Below are positions 33,659 through 44,600 of a stretch of 64,000 nucleotides of DNA, piece by piece. The DNA comes from Rhypophila decipiens. Lineage: Eukaryota > Ascomycota > Sordariomycetes > Sordariales > Naviculisporaceae. How positions within the stretch are numbered: the first letter of the stretch is position 1; each line of letters opens with the position of its first letter. Below the pieces are notes generated by a model, which ran no database searches, was not told the origin of the DNA, and saw nothing but the letters and a program-made list of their open reading frames with translations. The DNA lies in contig MU858075.1 in NCBI GenBank assembly GCA_033297075.1, positions 70,446-134,445 on the forward strand, written 5' to 3'. A program made the translations under genes and the position numbers.

Positions 33659-35510
33659 TGGAGGGACCTGTAGAAGAAGAGTACTAGTTTAACAAGATTA
33701 AGAATTATACAGGGCGAACTCCAACACTCCGCCCCCTAACTAGCAAGCTCAACAAAAATGTTTGACAACATGGAAAACCGTAGAGCAGCCTATCGAGACA
33801 TCCATAGACCCAGGGCTGGTAAGTGAAATTACCATCCTGTACACAGCCCTTGCCCACCACTTGGAAGTCGAGCACGACGAGGCAAAGGAAGGGAATTATG
33901 AAGCTCGCAATAACAAGGCACCGTGAAAAGCTTAGAGGGAACATCATGCCGGTATGCGTACATCCACTAGGTGCTGCGCATGCCCCTCCCGTCTGTACCA
34001 TCGTCGGTCAGCTTGGCCAACAGATGCCAAAGACTCATCCGCCGAAGACTTGATGTTTCTAGCCGTGTACCGGAGTGAGTGTTAGCCAGTCCGAAAGTGA
34101 CAGTGAGTCCATTGGAGAGGAGGAGGATCCCTCGACGGCGTTGTACGTTCGGTCTGCCAGCCCTGCAGGCGCAGCTGCAGTGTTCGAACGGCTCTGACGA
34201 CAGATTTAAGTGGGCCGAGCATCACAATGGGAGACTAGAGGACTCATAAAAAGTTGTTCCAAGTTGGGAGGTCTGGGGTCTGGAACCGTGGCTCTGAACA
34301 GCCGGGCTCGGGGCGCGAGAAGAAGGTAAGAACTCTGCAGCAGGAAGCTCATCTGGTCGGGAAAAAGGGGTCCCAGGGCCGGGAACAAGCTGATAGAGAT
34401 CCAGGGCTGGTAGGCGGCGTTGAATTCCTAGTTTGGTTTTCATGTAGAAATTAACACAAAAAGAGAAAAGATATGGTAAAGAAGCGAGGGAAAGGGGTAG
34501 GAGACGGGCCAGGCGGCTGTCTTGCGGCTCTGCCAGACGTGCAGTGGAAAGGACACACTGTGTGTGGCGCATGCTCGAACGCCCGTCAGCTGGGTAAAGC
34601 AGTTTCTCCCGGCATAAGACTATCCGTAAGCGGAGTTAGTCCTTTAACCAGATATGTCACTATCGAGGAATCGCTGTGCTTTGCCGACAACCCCACTAAC
34701 CGTTTTCCTCCCCTATTTTCCTTTCTGAGAGTGACACTGCCATAGCTTCTCATCACCGCTTCCTACGTCGGAAAGCTTCACCGAACCATGATCCACTTGG
34801 GCCAGTTTGTGCACAGCGCATGAGGCACAAAATGAAGCAACGAAAGCATGGCTCAGCCTGTTGACGCTCTACCGCAATTGTGCCCGTACGTTTCAAGACG
34901 GGCACAAAGAGCGAGCTTCCAAACTGCAAAGACGGTGTGCTTTGGAGCCTGGTTGCCCAGATGACGGCGAGCCTGCCTCGGGGCTTGCATGGAGCTGGAC
35001 CTTTTTGAGTCATGTCATTGAGGCTCTGCGGCTCAAAAGTCATCTGTGCCGACGTCAACACGGGTACGATCGGCCAGCCATATTGCTCTGCAAGTGCAGT
35101 TCCTGTTCCCATGCCGATTCACGCTTGATCCTTTCTCACAGCATGAAGAGCGGTGCGATGATTGTCTCTCGCAGAAATTGTTGAGCCACATCCGTCGTCG
35201 CATCGAATGAGGTCGGCGCCGGCCGACGGGAAAGCTCGAGAAAAGTCTGCTTGTCGGCCAATCAGTCGTCCATCTGTCGTTGCTGCTCGGTCGAGGGTTT
35301 TTCTCTCTGAATCTGGTTATGTACGGGGTACAATACGGAGATGCGTAAGTACCCAAATGCGGGTGACTAAGCAAACAGCATGTCAGCATGCAAGCCAAAA
35401 GGGGTAAGATGTTTTGTTTGGGCACAGAGGACTTGATGGTCCAGAAGAGTCCTAGAACAACAACTTGGCGATGGCCATGTAAATTGCTCTACTCATGCGC
35501 CTGGGCAACA

Positions 35511-35580
35511 AGGAAAGAAAGAAAGAAGAGAGAGAACAAGAAAGTAAGAGAAAGTAAGAGAAAGTAAGAGAAAGCAAGAT
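35511..35580. repeat. Purine-rich tandem repeat
   Basis: An all-purine run with few interruptions (GAAA/GAGA units) contains three perfect copies of the 10-mer AAAGTAAGAG at 35541-35570, plus a variant copy AAAGCAAGAT. Confidence 0.85.
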
Positions 35581-35799
35581 AATTGGACATGAAGAGGTAG
35601 AACGAGAATCAGAGGGAGTTGAAGCCAACTAGGTAACTTCAAAACTTCTGAAAGGAACGAGTAAAATATTAGAACAGAAAACGTCCACAAAAAGTGAAAT
35701 GAGGGCGATAGCCTTTCCAAGCGAGATATAGTTGTAAGTCATCTCTCTTAGCTCTTCTTGCTTCACAACTCGTTTTGGTCGACATCTTCCACATGGAGG

Positions 35800-35982
35800 T
35801 TATATGACAGAGGGCCGATATAGTACGTTCGTCGACATTAACGCTCGAAAGGATGGCAGTCCGACATTGGGATCGGTAACAAGGATATCTCGAGGCTGGG
35901 TGGAGTTGTTGATGTCTTTTGTCGATGTTCGAGTGAAGCCTGGGATGTCGTTGAGTAGAGATCTTGGAAATTGTGCGTCCAT
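35800..35982 (-). CDS. Weak candidate small ORF (60 aa)
   Basis: An ATG-initiated 60-codon frame (MDAQFPRSLLNDIPGFTRTS, then DILVTDPNVGLPSFRA) with the C-ending codon preference seen in the confirmed genes. No domain, no clear promoter, and possibly only one exon of something longer. Listed because the codon choice looks coding; function unknown. Confidence 0.22.
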   Translation of the reverse strand: MDAQFPRSLLNDIPGFTRTSTKDINNSTQPRDILVTDPNVGLPSFRALMSTNVLYRPSVI

Positions 35983-38065
35983 GATCGATCGATGCTTCTC
36001 TCTGGCGGGTGAAAGGCAGTGGTACACCATCCTCAGGCAATGATATATGATCAGAGAGTCGAGTACAGCAGATAGAAAAGAGAAAGGCACGAGTTCGTGG
36101 AATTTCCAAGATCGACCATGTTGCTATATACCTTTCTTCAGCTGGGATGCGGCTTATAACTAGCCTGCCTCCAGACGCGAGCCTAACTACCTGACTTGGT
36201 CAAAATGCCCAATGCAGTGGAGGGGGGGTTCGTGACCGGGTTGCCTAGAACCAAGTCCGTCACGCTCCGCATGCAAACAAGAGACGAGAGAGGCTCCAGA
36301 AGAAAAAGGTGGTTGGGACGTTCGTGAATCTCGGCCTTCATGAGAAGTCTCATTGGCCACCACCACCGAGAAGGCTGAAATGTAGATGAAGATGTCACCC
36401 ATTTTACTTTCTTAGATGGGTCAATCAAAAAGGCTCTCCTCAGCCCTCGGGACCTCATCATTCGGCCCTCCACTCAGCCAGGCGGGACGACCCTTGGCTT
36501 GAGATGTCCAAAGGTAGAAGGCCTATGCTATCCTAGTCCCAGTACCAGAAAACTTGCCGATTTTCCTCTTGCGTATCCGGTAGCGGGTACGGTATGCAGG
36601 ACTTCCGTCTGCCTAGAGAGTCGAGGAGGTGACCGTCCCGAACGCTGATTGCCAGCCAGTCCAGCCAAGACTCAAGTTCAGATCGATATACTCCCCGATA
36701 ACAGAATGAAAAACAACTGCAATGATAGCTGATGAAAACTGAAATCCATGGTGTTGACGAGCCAAGAAGCCCTCTAGACGGCGTGTGGGGAATGGCGGCC
36801 ATTGATAAAACTCCGCAGAGCCGCAAAGGAGCCGCATCTAAGACCATAAGCTTAACCATGCATTAGGTGCGGCTACTAAAAATAAGATTCGAATCCCGGG
36901 GTAAGCCATTCAAGTCCTGACTTCTTGATTAGTACATATTTTTTGTCTGTCTTCTGGGAACATAATACGGTGTTTGAGGGGGTGTCTAATCGGTACTTTG
37001 GTAGATTCGCAGCCGCTTGTTGGCGCCACTGCTCGCTTGATAGGCACGCAACCACACCCTCAAGGCGTCTCCTTTGCCCGGGCTGTAGGCATTTCAATAT
37101 ATAAGTGACGTGTTATAGCGGGGTGGTTGGTAGTAAGTTTGCGGCTGAAAAGATCGCGAAAGCTCCGTGAATGAGAAAGATGTTCATTTTGAGCCATATG
37201 AAAACCATGGACTTGGTCTGGCGTTGTTCTATATTTCGCGTGGGTGAGATGTAGCCCAAACAACCGCCGCGGCCCAATGTCAGCGGTATGAAACCAACAA
37301 CTGACAAAGGGTTATGTGACAACGGCGCAGGAGTAACAAGAAAAAACGGGTCCGAAATAGATTGGGTCTTTATTCAAAGTGAGATTTGACGGGCCTGTAT
37401 CATTGGTATACGGAGAGCCCATCCTGTTGAGATGGTAGAAGCGTAAACCCATGTATTGTACATGTACAGTACACCTAACTTTGGGCTCTTCAGGGGCTTT
37501 TAGGTTGAAAGGTTAACCTACATAAAATGATGTATGCATAATTCTTGTATGTACGGGTTACAGCGGGAATCAACCGTAGCTTGCTCCAGTGTTTGAATTA
37601 CGGATAGTCTGTACGGATACATACACTGTACTGCGTACAGTACTCCCGATCCGGTGCATGTTTCATCCAGCTGACTGGGCCCGGCAACGGCAAGTTACAA
37701 GGTTTATATTTAGCGGCTCCATCATCCCGTCGACAGTCCCGGAACTGATGAACCAGTTCCTTGCAAGCAGATCCTTTATGCGCCGTCGACCCACTGCCAA
37801 CGTCATCTCCAACTTCAACCACCGCCAACGTTCAACTTCTCAGCTATATTCTGGCTGCGACACTGCAACAAAAAGGACCGCCGGCGCATCCATCATGATT
37901 TCAAGAGCCGTGGCCTTTTGAGGAACGATATATCGCTCCCGCGCCCACCCGGTTTGAATCCATCCTCGATGCTCCGATTTGCAAACGCCGACGGTCGGCC
38001 GCAATAGCGCCACTCAGTCCAGCCAAGTTCAATCAATCCATTGGGAAATCCACAACACCGCCGTC

Positions 38066-39396
38066 ATGGTATCGGCGCAACGAGCGACCACCAGATGGGT
38101 GACCCGGTCGATTCCCTTTTTTCTCATCGGATTCGTCGGCTTTACCTCGTATGTGGTTGTTCAGCGCATATGCTGTACGTACATTACTCTATCAGCCCTG
38201 CCTCTTTCCAGTCGCGTTGTATCCATCTAACAGCTGAAAGTGGACTTTTTCCTCACTCGTCAGCAAAAACCTGGCACCGCGACTGCCTTTCTGGTCGTCT
38301 ACTCCTTGACCCTCCTCCTGGCATTGATAGCCTATCTCCGAGTCCTGTTCGTCATAATATACAATCCTGGAGTTGTCCCACTTGGGCCCAACGCAGTCAC
38401 ACAACGGGAAGAGAATAAGAAAACGAGGCGAATGCTCGGTCGTCAAGATGATATTGAAGCCAAGTCGGCCAACCCCCCACCAGACGAGAATCCGGATAGC
38501 CCGGGTCTCGAGGCCTTTTATAGCAAGGATGTATTTGTCTGCAACGAAGACGGGCGGCCGAAATGGTGCGCCTCCTGCTGTAATTGGAAGCCGGACAGAG
38601 CCCATCATTGCAGTGAACTAGAAAGATGCTGTTTGAAGATGGACCACTTCTGCCCATGGGTTGGCGGCATCGTGGGAGAACCCTGTAAGTCCTGGCGGCA
38701 TTCGTTTCCGGTGTCTTGCCAAGAAACGAGCTGACATATTAACTATAATCAGCATACAAATTCTTCACGCAGTTCACCTTTTATGCGACTCTATATTGGG
38801 GAGCGGTCATTGCGGCCACTGCCTTTGCTCTACAGCAGTCCAAAAGTTCGGGAGCTGGAATAGATGGATTTTACATCGGTGCTCTCGGTCTCGGCTGCTT
38901 CTTCGTCATTTTCACATTCACCATGACCGGGACTGCAGTGCGATATATCTGCATGAACCTTACGAACGTCGACTATCTCAAGTCGAAAGTCGTCGTTCAC
39001 TGCCTTGCGATTCGAGTGCCTCAAGGCACACCACCCGGTCCTAATTACGGCATCATCACATACCCACTGCCGAGACAAGATGATCGAGCGCCAAGTCCGA
39101 ATTTATCGGGACAGACTGTAACGGAAAACAACACCAATTCCCCTAGAGACCTTTTGGCATCACGAAGCTTTGCCATTGTTAAAACTCAAATTGGGGAGAA
39201 CCCATGGGACCTGGGACCATTCCGCAACTGGAAGTCGGTGATGGGCAATAACATCATTGATTGGTTGTTACCTATCAACATACCTCCTAACTATGTGAGT
39301 AACGAGAGCATGTATGAAATGGGACCGCTCTATCCGGAATTACGACGCCGATATGGACTCCCTGACATCGAACACGAATCAAAAACACCGGGTTAG
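38066..39396 (+). CDS. PFA5: DHHC-family palmitoyltransferase, PFA5 type
   Basis: Three exons, 38066-38174, 38241-38684, 38753-39396; 398 aa. Protein S-palmitoyltransferases transfer palmitate from palmitoyl-CoA to cytosolic cysteines at Golgi or plasma membrane. Four hydrophobic spans are visible: about 15-33, about 55-78, and two after the catalytic domain ([18 protein letters not shown] and [20 protein letters not shown]). The Cys-rich domain lies between spans 2 and 3 ([20 protein letters not shown] ... [14 protein letters not shown]). The signature is DHFC (171-174) and not DHHC; the catalytic Cys174 is kept and His173 is replaced by Phe. The first acceptor is an AAG, chosen because it alone keeps frame. 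The last exon contains an unused GTGAGT near 39295, so an alternative C-terminus is possible. Confidence 0.9.
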
Positions 39397-40625
39397 GGGA
39401 CCTGGACGTACTGGAAAGTGGTATGAGTCAACAGCGATATGGCGAAAGGATTTTGGATTTGCGACACTTTGGAAGAGATACCCAAGCAACTTGTCTGTTT
39501 TGTTTATTCGTTTCTTCATAACCAACAACTGGCCTTGGCTGTTATTTTGTAAACTACTGTTTAATCTGGAGTACCATAGATTCGTCACTGATTTTTTGTT
39601 GTTCTTAATCGCTAGTACAGAACCCTTGATTGTTGACCACTAGGCTTGGTAGCCAGGACGAAGCATAATCCCAGCTCTGTAGCTGTGAGTTTTGTGCATT
39701 TGTTGTTGGGTAAACTCGAGGAAACGTCGGTGACTTACCACAAACCCTAACCCTCATTTTTTCAGGTGAGCAAAACCGCCGCCTCTCCGCATTGCACCTA
39801 CCTTCCTTCCCTATCAGAAATTTCAACCCTGACATATCGACCAGCCGAGAAGCTTACTTTGAAGGAAGGGGCAAGCCAGCTGCCAGAGGCTGTTCAGGTT
39901 CAAGCGTCAGTCTCTTGCGTGGACAAGGGATCTCAATCGTTCTTTCACCCAGCGAACAAAGCTTATTTCGGAGTGAGCCACCAGGAGGCTACTTCCACCA
40001 TCCAGTGGTCCGTCGAACTGATCTCTTCAGCAAAAGCCGATTGCAACCTACCATCACCGACTGGAATTTTTTTCCTTTGAACAACACACACCGACTTTCA
40101 TTCAGGAAAGTCTTCTTGGCAGGGAACCATTCAAGCGAGCATCTCTCCGAGCCATCCTAGAGACACTCTGAAAGTCATCAATGTCTCTTCCCGGCATGGG
40201 AGAACCACCCAAAGGATTACTTGAAGGTGTCACAACTCAGTGCGGCTTGGTCCAATCTATGGCATGACCTTCTCGGCTTGGGTGGCTGTCATTAACGGCC
40301 CGAGAGATGTCATCATGTCTTGCCAGAAGACTGACTGGTTTATTGGAGATACAGTAATCTATTGCTGTCGCACGGCGCGCACCTCGAACAAGTCCCATAC
40401 TCGTACAAACAAACGACATCTTTCCTCTCGAAACAATCCCAACAACGAACTAAACAGTGACATAATACAACCTCCTAGCCTGAATGTCCATCCAAGTATG
40501 CCATCCGACTTATGGTTTCCACCTGGTAGTTTCCCGTCCTCCACAGATCATCCACGGCGACCGACAAATGCTTGTATGCGAGCTGCAGAGTGCAGAGGTC
40601 CCCGGTCAAGAATCCATCAATTGTC
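39397..40625. other. Intergenic sequence downstream of PFA5
   Basis: About 1.2 kb. It contains a telomere-like motif AAACCCTAACCCT at 39742-39754 and overlapping frames of about 100-130 codons without domains. Nothing else recognisable. Confidence 0.45.
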
Positions 40626-40901
40626 TTAGGCGGGGGGGCAGCAGTCACCGATGTCATGCTGGCACTGGCTACCGTCTTTATTGTTGGGACAGCGCTTAGC
40701 CAACTCGCTGTTGACCATTTCGTCACATTCGCAGCATTTAACGAGCTTGTCGGCACCTATAGGGGTAGCAGGTCGCGGCGTTGGTGCCGGGTCTTCTTCC
40801 AGCTGGGGCTCAACTTCGTCGATGGGAGCGTTGTTGGTATCCGCCCTATGATACTTATGTCAGCACTGGAGCATCCAAGTCCTGCTTGACGCGACGTACA
40901 T
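40626..40901 (-). CDS. Small cysteine-rich zinc-ribbon-like protein with intron-split start codon (73 aa)
   Basis: Exon 2 (40845-40626) encodes ADTNNAPIDEVEPQLEEDPA, a Pro/Thr linker, then KCCECDEMVNSELAKRC and QCQHDIGDCCPPA before TAA. Cys/His spacing is CCxC-x11-C-x8-C-x-H-x4-CC, close to the 56-aa protein at 33.3 kb. Upstream is an intron (40899-40846, 54 nt) with donor GTACGT, branch GCTGAC and acceptor ATCATAG. Splicing joins AT (40901-40900) to G, giving ATG GCG GAT, so the initiator codon spans the junction. A TATA box (CTATAAAG) lies about 165 bp upstream, and no ATG occurs in the roughly 130 nt before the split codon. The alternative is an in-frame N-terminal extension from ATGs nearer the TATA box. 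Function unknown; metal binding is inferred. Confidence 0.62.
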
Positions 40902-41062
40902 ATCCAGGATGAGAGTCAAGTCAAGGACGTTGTTGAGAGACAGGAGATTGTCAGTGATCGGAATATAGGGCTGGGAGTGGTTCGCGAAGAGTATGGAGGC
41001 TTGATCCAACAGAGAAAGTCGACTTGCCAACTTGACTTCGAGGTTCATGGCTCCATGGTCAA

Positions 41063-41070
41063 CTTTATAG
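41063..41070 (-). promoter_or_regulatory. TATA box of the 73-aa cysteine-rich gene
   Basis: The minus strand reads CTATAAAG. Transcription starting 30-40 nt downstream would begin after the two nearby ATGs, making the intron-split ATG the first start codon in the spliced mRNA. Confidence 0.5.
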
Positions 41071-41358
41071 ATGAACAGGACGACAGACCACTCTTCCACT
41101 TGCCCAAGACTCACCCAGGGCCGCGTTTCACATATCGCCCACTTGCCCAGTTGTTGTATCAACGAGTAACTTGGATATTGTCGGATAGGAGATTCAAGTT
41201 TCGATAATCTCCGCCCATGTGAAGAACAGACCCACAACAGTCGGGGGGCTTAGCAATGGATGTTCGTCTCGAGGTGGCACACGAAGGCAGCATAATTTGA
41301 CTGGAGGGCGAGTTTTGTCACTGGTAGCGTGCCTAAAAGGATAACAACATTCGAAGTG

Positions 41359-41690
41359 ATGGGGGCTGGGACGGGAAATGCCAAAGTGATTTACATCACT
41401 CATACTGACCTTCTAGAAGGAAATTTGAAACACCAGCCCATGGTTCCGGGATCTCTGGGAAATGAAGCAGATGCGAGAAACAAATCCAAATCCGGATATC
41501 TCGTCTCACCGGCTGGAGGTGAGGAAGTTTGGGACGGAAATCCGGGTTTGGGAAAAGCGATAAATGAGGTACGTGACAATTCTTGAGCCGTGTGGTAACA
41601 TTCCACGAATCCCAGTAAAGCCCCGTTGAGTGGTTGTCTTGCTGAGCTGATAACGGCCAAGCTCACCCCCAGGAGGATTTAGTAAAATGA
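41359..41690 (+). CDS. Candidate small two-exon protein (75 aa)
   Basis: Exon 41359-41568 reads MGAGTGNAKVIYITHTDLLE ... GLGKAINE and ends at a textbook donor (GAG|GTACGT). A 104-nt intron ends CCCCCAG at 41672, and the second exon gives EDLVK then TGA. The frame is open upstream of the ATG to 41296, so an additional 5' exon is possible. The antisense strand also has an open frame here, which weakens the case. No domain recognised; function unknown. Confidence 0.28.
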
Positions 41691-44600
41691 GAGCACGGAA
41701 CTGGGAACGTGGAAACGACCGAAAAGTCATACTCATATCGGCCAGCCTCGCGCCCAGTGCAAAACCTTCGGCTAAGGGCCCCCAAGTACAACAAGATGTG
41801 GATCAAGGTGTGTAGAAAATGGTGTCCCGTGAGGATATTCCTTGAGAAAAAGGAAAACATGACATTCAGGGGCGAAGCATAGCCGTATGCGGTGACCTTG
41901 CAAATCACCCCGATTCCTCCTTTCAACACAAATCTGTCAAGGTATTTCCACGATAATCGAGATCGGCGGGCCAATAGGTACTGGGGCTGCAGACATGTCA
42001 ATATGAATGCCAACAGCAGCAACGAGAACCAACTTGAGGTCATGGATAGTGAGGGGGAAGGGGCTGCGCCTTCCTTGCCCCGTAACCTTCGTGCCAAGCA
42101 TCGTGAAGCACGTCAGGGAAGTCGGTGCGCGATAGCTTTGGCTGACGTCTAGTGTTACTGTCATGCCCGCCTGTTTTGGTGCCCCAGAAATCATGGTCAT
42201 CTGCTAACGGGACCCAGCCTTGCGAGGCTGGACTATGAGCTCACCGCGGTGAGCTTCTTGACCTTGGGTACATATGCCCAACACGTACCCTCGGATATCA
42301 TAAGCATCGGAAGCTGGTCAGTCGGTGTACGAAGGGCCCTGGATAAAGCGGACATCTCACACGGAGGGGGCGTTGCTCCAGGTCGAGGTATCTGGGGCAT
42401 CACTGGCGTGACGATGGATAAGGAGCGCCCATGATGGGTGGGCACCAAAACCAGCATTCCCGTTCGATTTCTCTCCGATGTGGACTCCGAGAGTTGCACT
42501 TTCCACACCGCAATTTTCCTGGGATGTATCAAGGAATATCAGTGGTGCACAGAGATCACGATCACTGCCAAGGAGTCAGATATGCGAGAGGAAACAGCAT
42601 GGAGATCGAGGACGAGGTGACAAGGACGGTACAGTATTGCTGAACGAACCTTCACTGGCCAGTCTGGCCTTGGTGCCTACCTGTCGTCATCTCCCCCTTA
42701 ATCTTTGCATGAGTACTGGCACTACCTTGCGACTCCGCACGTAGTAAGAATCTGACACGGGGACAGAGTCTGGAGCCACAAAGCCTTACAATGACTTGGG
42801 CTGCATCATGCCATGCGGTCCCGTTACTGTCTGTGTAACAGCGACGGGTGGTGGTGAAGGCTAGGTCATTGGCTTAGTAGCCAGAAGATTGACCGAAAAC
42901 AGCAGGTGAAGGGCGAAGATGAAATTGTTCAGGGGGCAATTGTCCCCGACCGCAGTGTTGTGTTATCGTCTTCATCTAGCCCAGTACGATGCCAGGCTGT
43001 CAGCGTGTCACCGAGGACGTTTTCACCTCACTCGCTGCCTTCTCGGACATATTCAACGAGCTAAGCTCCGAGAAAAAGAGATCTGTGTGACCCCCGGGGC
43101 TCACATATATGCTAAGTCTGTCGTTTTAGTGACGGGGTCATTACTGATCTACTGAGCGGCAAAGGTGGCATATAATAGAAGCCACCGCAGCACGGATGGG
43201 CTACACTGCATGTGTGGGACGGGGCCAGGGTTTCTTTCCGAGAAGGGGGCTACGACAAGTACTGACTCTCCTTCTAAGCTCGACTCCTCCTTCTCTCAAG
43301 CTACCCCACGGTTCGGGACAGCCCGCGTCTTTTTATGGCAGCAACGGCTGCTACATGTCTGCATCCTGTTATCTGCCTACTCGTGGAAGTCACAACCACC
43401 AACAAGCAGGTCTGGCAGCCATCACCTGTCGTGCTTCGCCTTGGCTCTCTGCAAATGGTCCTTGTTGTTTCACGGCCTCCTTCTTGGCTCCCGCCCTTAG
43501 ATCTAACTTACTAGGTGTTGGTGCGATCTCCAGAGTGGTTGTAGAATACCGAGTATGCAACCGGAACCAACCCATCACATGCGCCACGATGCAGTCTGGA
43601 TCGTAGCAGATGGAGATGGTAGGTAGCCATCTTGGTAAGTGTGTATTTTCTTTAGTCAACCAATTTAATATCGAAACCAACGGCGCGGTTAATGGAATGG
43701 TAACATGCAGATTTCGAGGCCGAGGCGAGGCCGGTGAGCAGACTGGATCGTCAGCCTTTACATAGATATGAGAGATCGACACATGTAAGGCACGTAGCAA
43801 CGACTGATATTTCTCTCTCCAACCACACAGCCCCCAGAGCCTCGAGCGAGTATCTGCCGTATCTCTCTGCCTTGGGATATGCCGCGGCACCGCATGAGCG
43901 TTGTCTCCTTACTCGGTGGCTTAGGTGAGACGGACATAGAGAGGGCCCGGAGCCTCGCTGACTTGTCAAGGTCTTTCCATCATCGCTGGGCCGCGGAAAG
44001 AGGATATACTAAGACCTTTATTTTGAGTTCTCTAGAGTCTAGTCCGGATTCGGGCACCTCTTCTTGAGAAATCAGCAGACGTCGACTTGACTCACATAGC
44101 AGTCAAAGGTCTCAAGGCTCGAGAGAAGGATTCCAATTCCAGCTGATTTCTTCGAGACATCGGTGCCTCAAATGCGGAAATCGTCGTGCTTTTCTCTCAC
44201 CCGGGCCTTTCTGGATGGAGCCTTTTGATGTATGTCCTCCCGAGATCGAGAGGGTAACACTTCCATGACGGAGTCGTTCCAAAATGTTCCCTCATGTGTC
44301 ACACTGAGTACAAGGCAGCTATTTTTGACCTTCAATTATCCAAGATCTCTAAATTCCGATTACATTGAACTACTCAGGTTGTCTCGCGAAGGTACTGTGC
44401 ATGCTGGATAACCGATAATCACTTCCAAATTTCCGTTGGACAGCACCACGAGTTTCGTTTGCAGTGTTTCCACCATCCCGGCGATCTTCTTTTCAGATTA
44501 CCGGCATAGCATTCATAAGCTATTGTTCATCATCATACCGACGTCATGCAAGTTTCTGGTGGGACTGTATGCAATATATCAACCGGATCGGAGTTGGCTT

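Larger units (their letters stand above)
33494..38065. other. Gene-poor stretch upstream of the palmitoyltransferase gene
   Basis: About 4.6 kb. Apart from the small zinc-ribbon gene's promoter it holds overlapping open frames without domains. These include a 130-codon minus frame (35425-35033) that begins with a signal-peptide-like MPKQNILPLLACMLTCCLLS and a 60-codon minus frame at 35982-35800. A purine-rich tandem repeat lies at 35511-35580. No RNA gene was recognised. Confidence 0.45.

Noticed and set aside
36880..36905. GATTCGAATCCCGGG resembling a tRNA T-arm
   Set aside because: Neither strand gives a T-stem or a complete cloverleaf.
41663..42097. Resemblance of TLIHILLYLGALS to a PMP3-type membrane protein
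   Set aside because: The similarity covers only about a dozen residues, and the rest of the frame does not match the family even with introns.
43390..43890. 166-codon minus frame
   Set aside because: No domain, Trp/Arg/Pro-rich, and open frames also exist on the plus strand.
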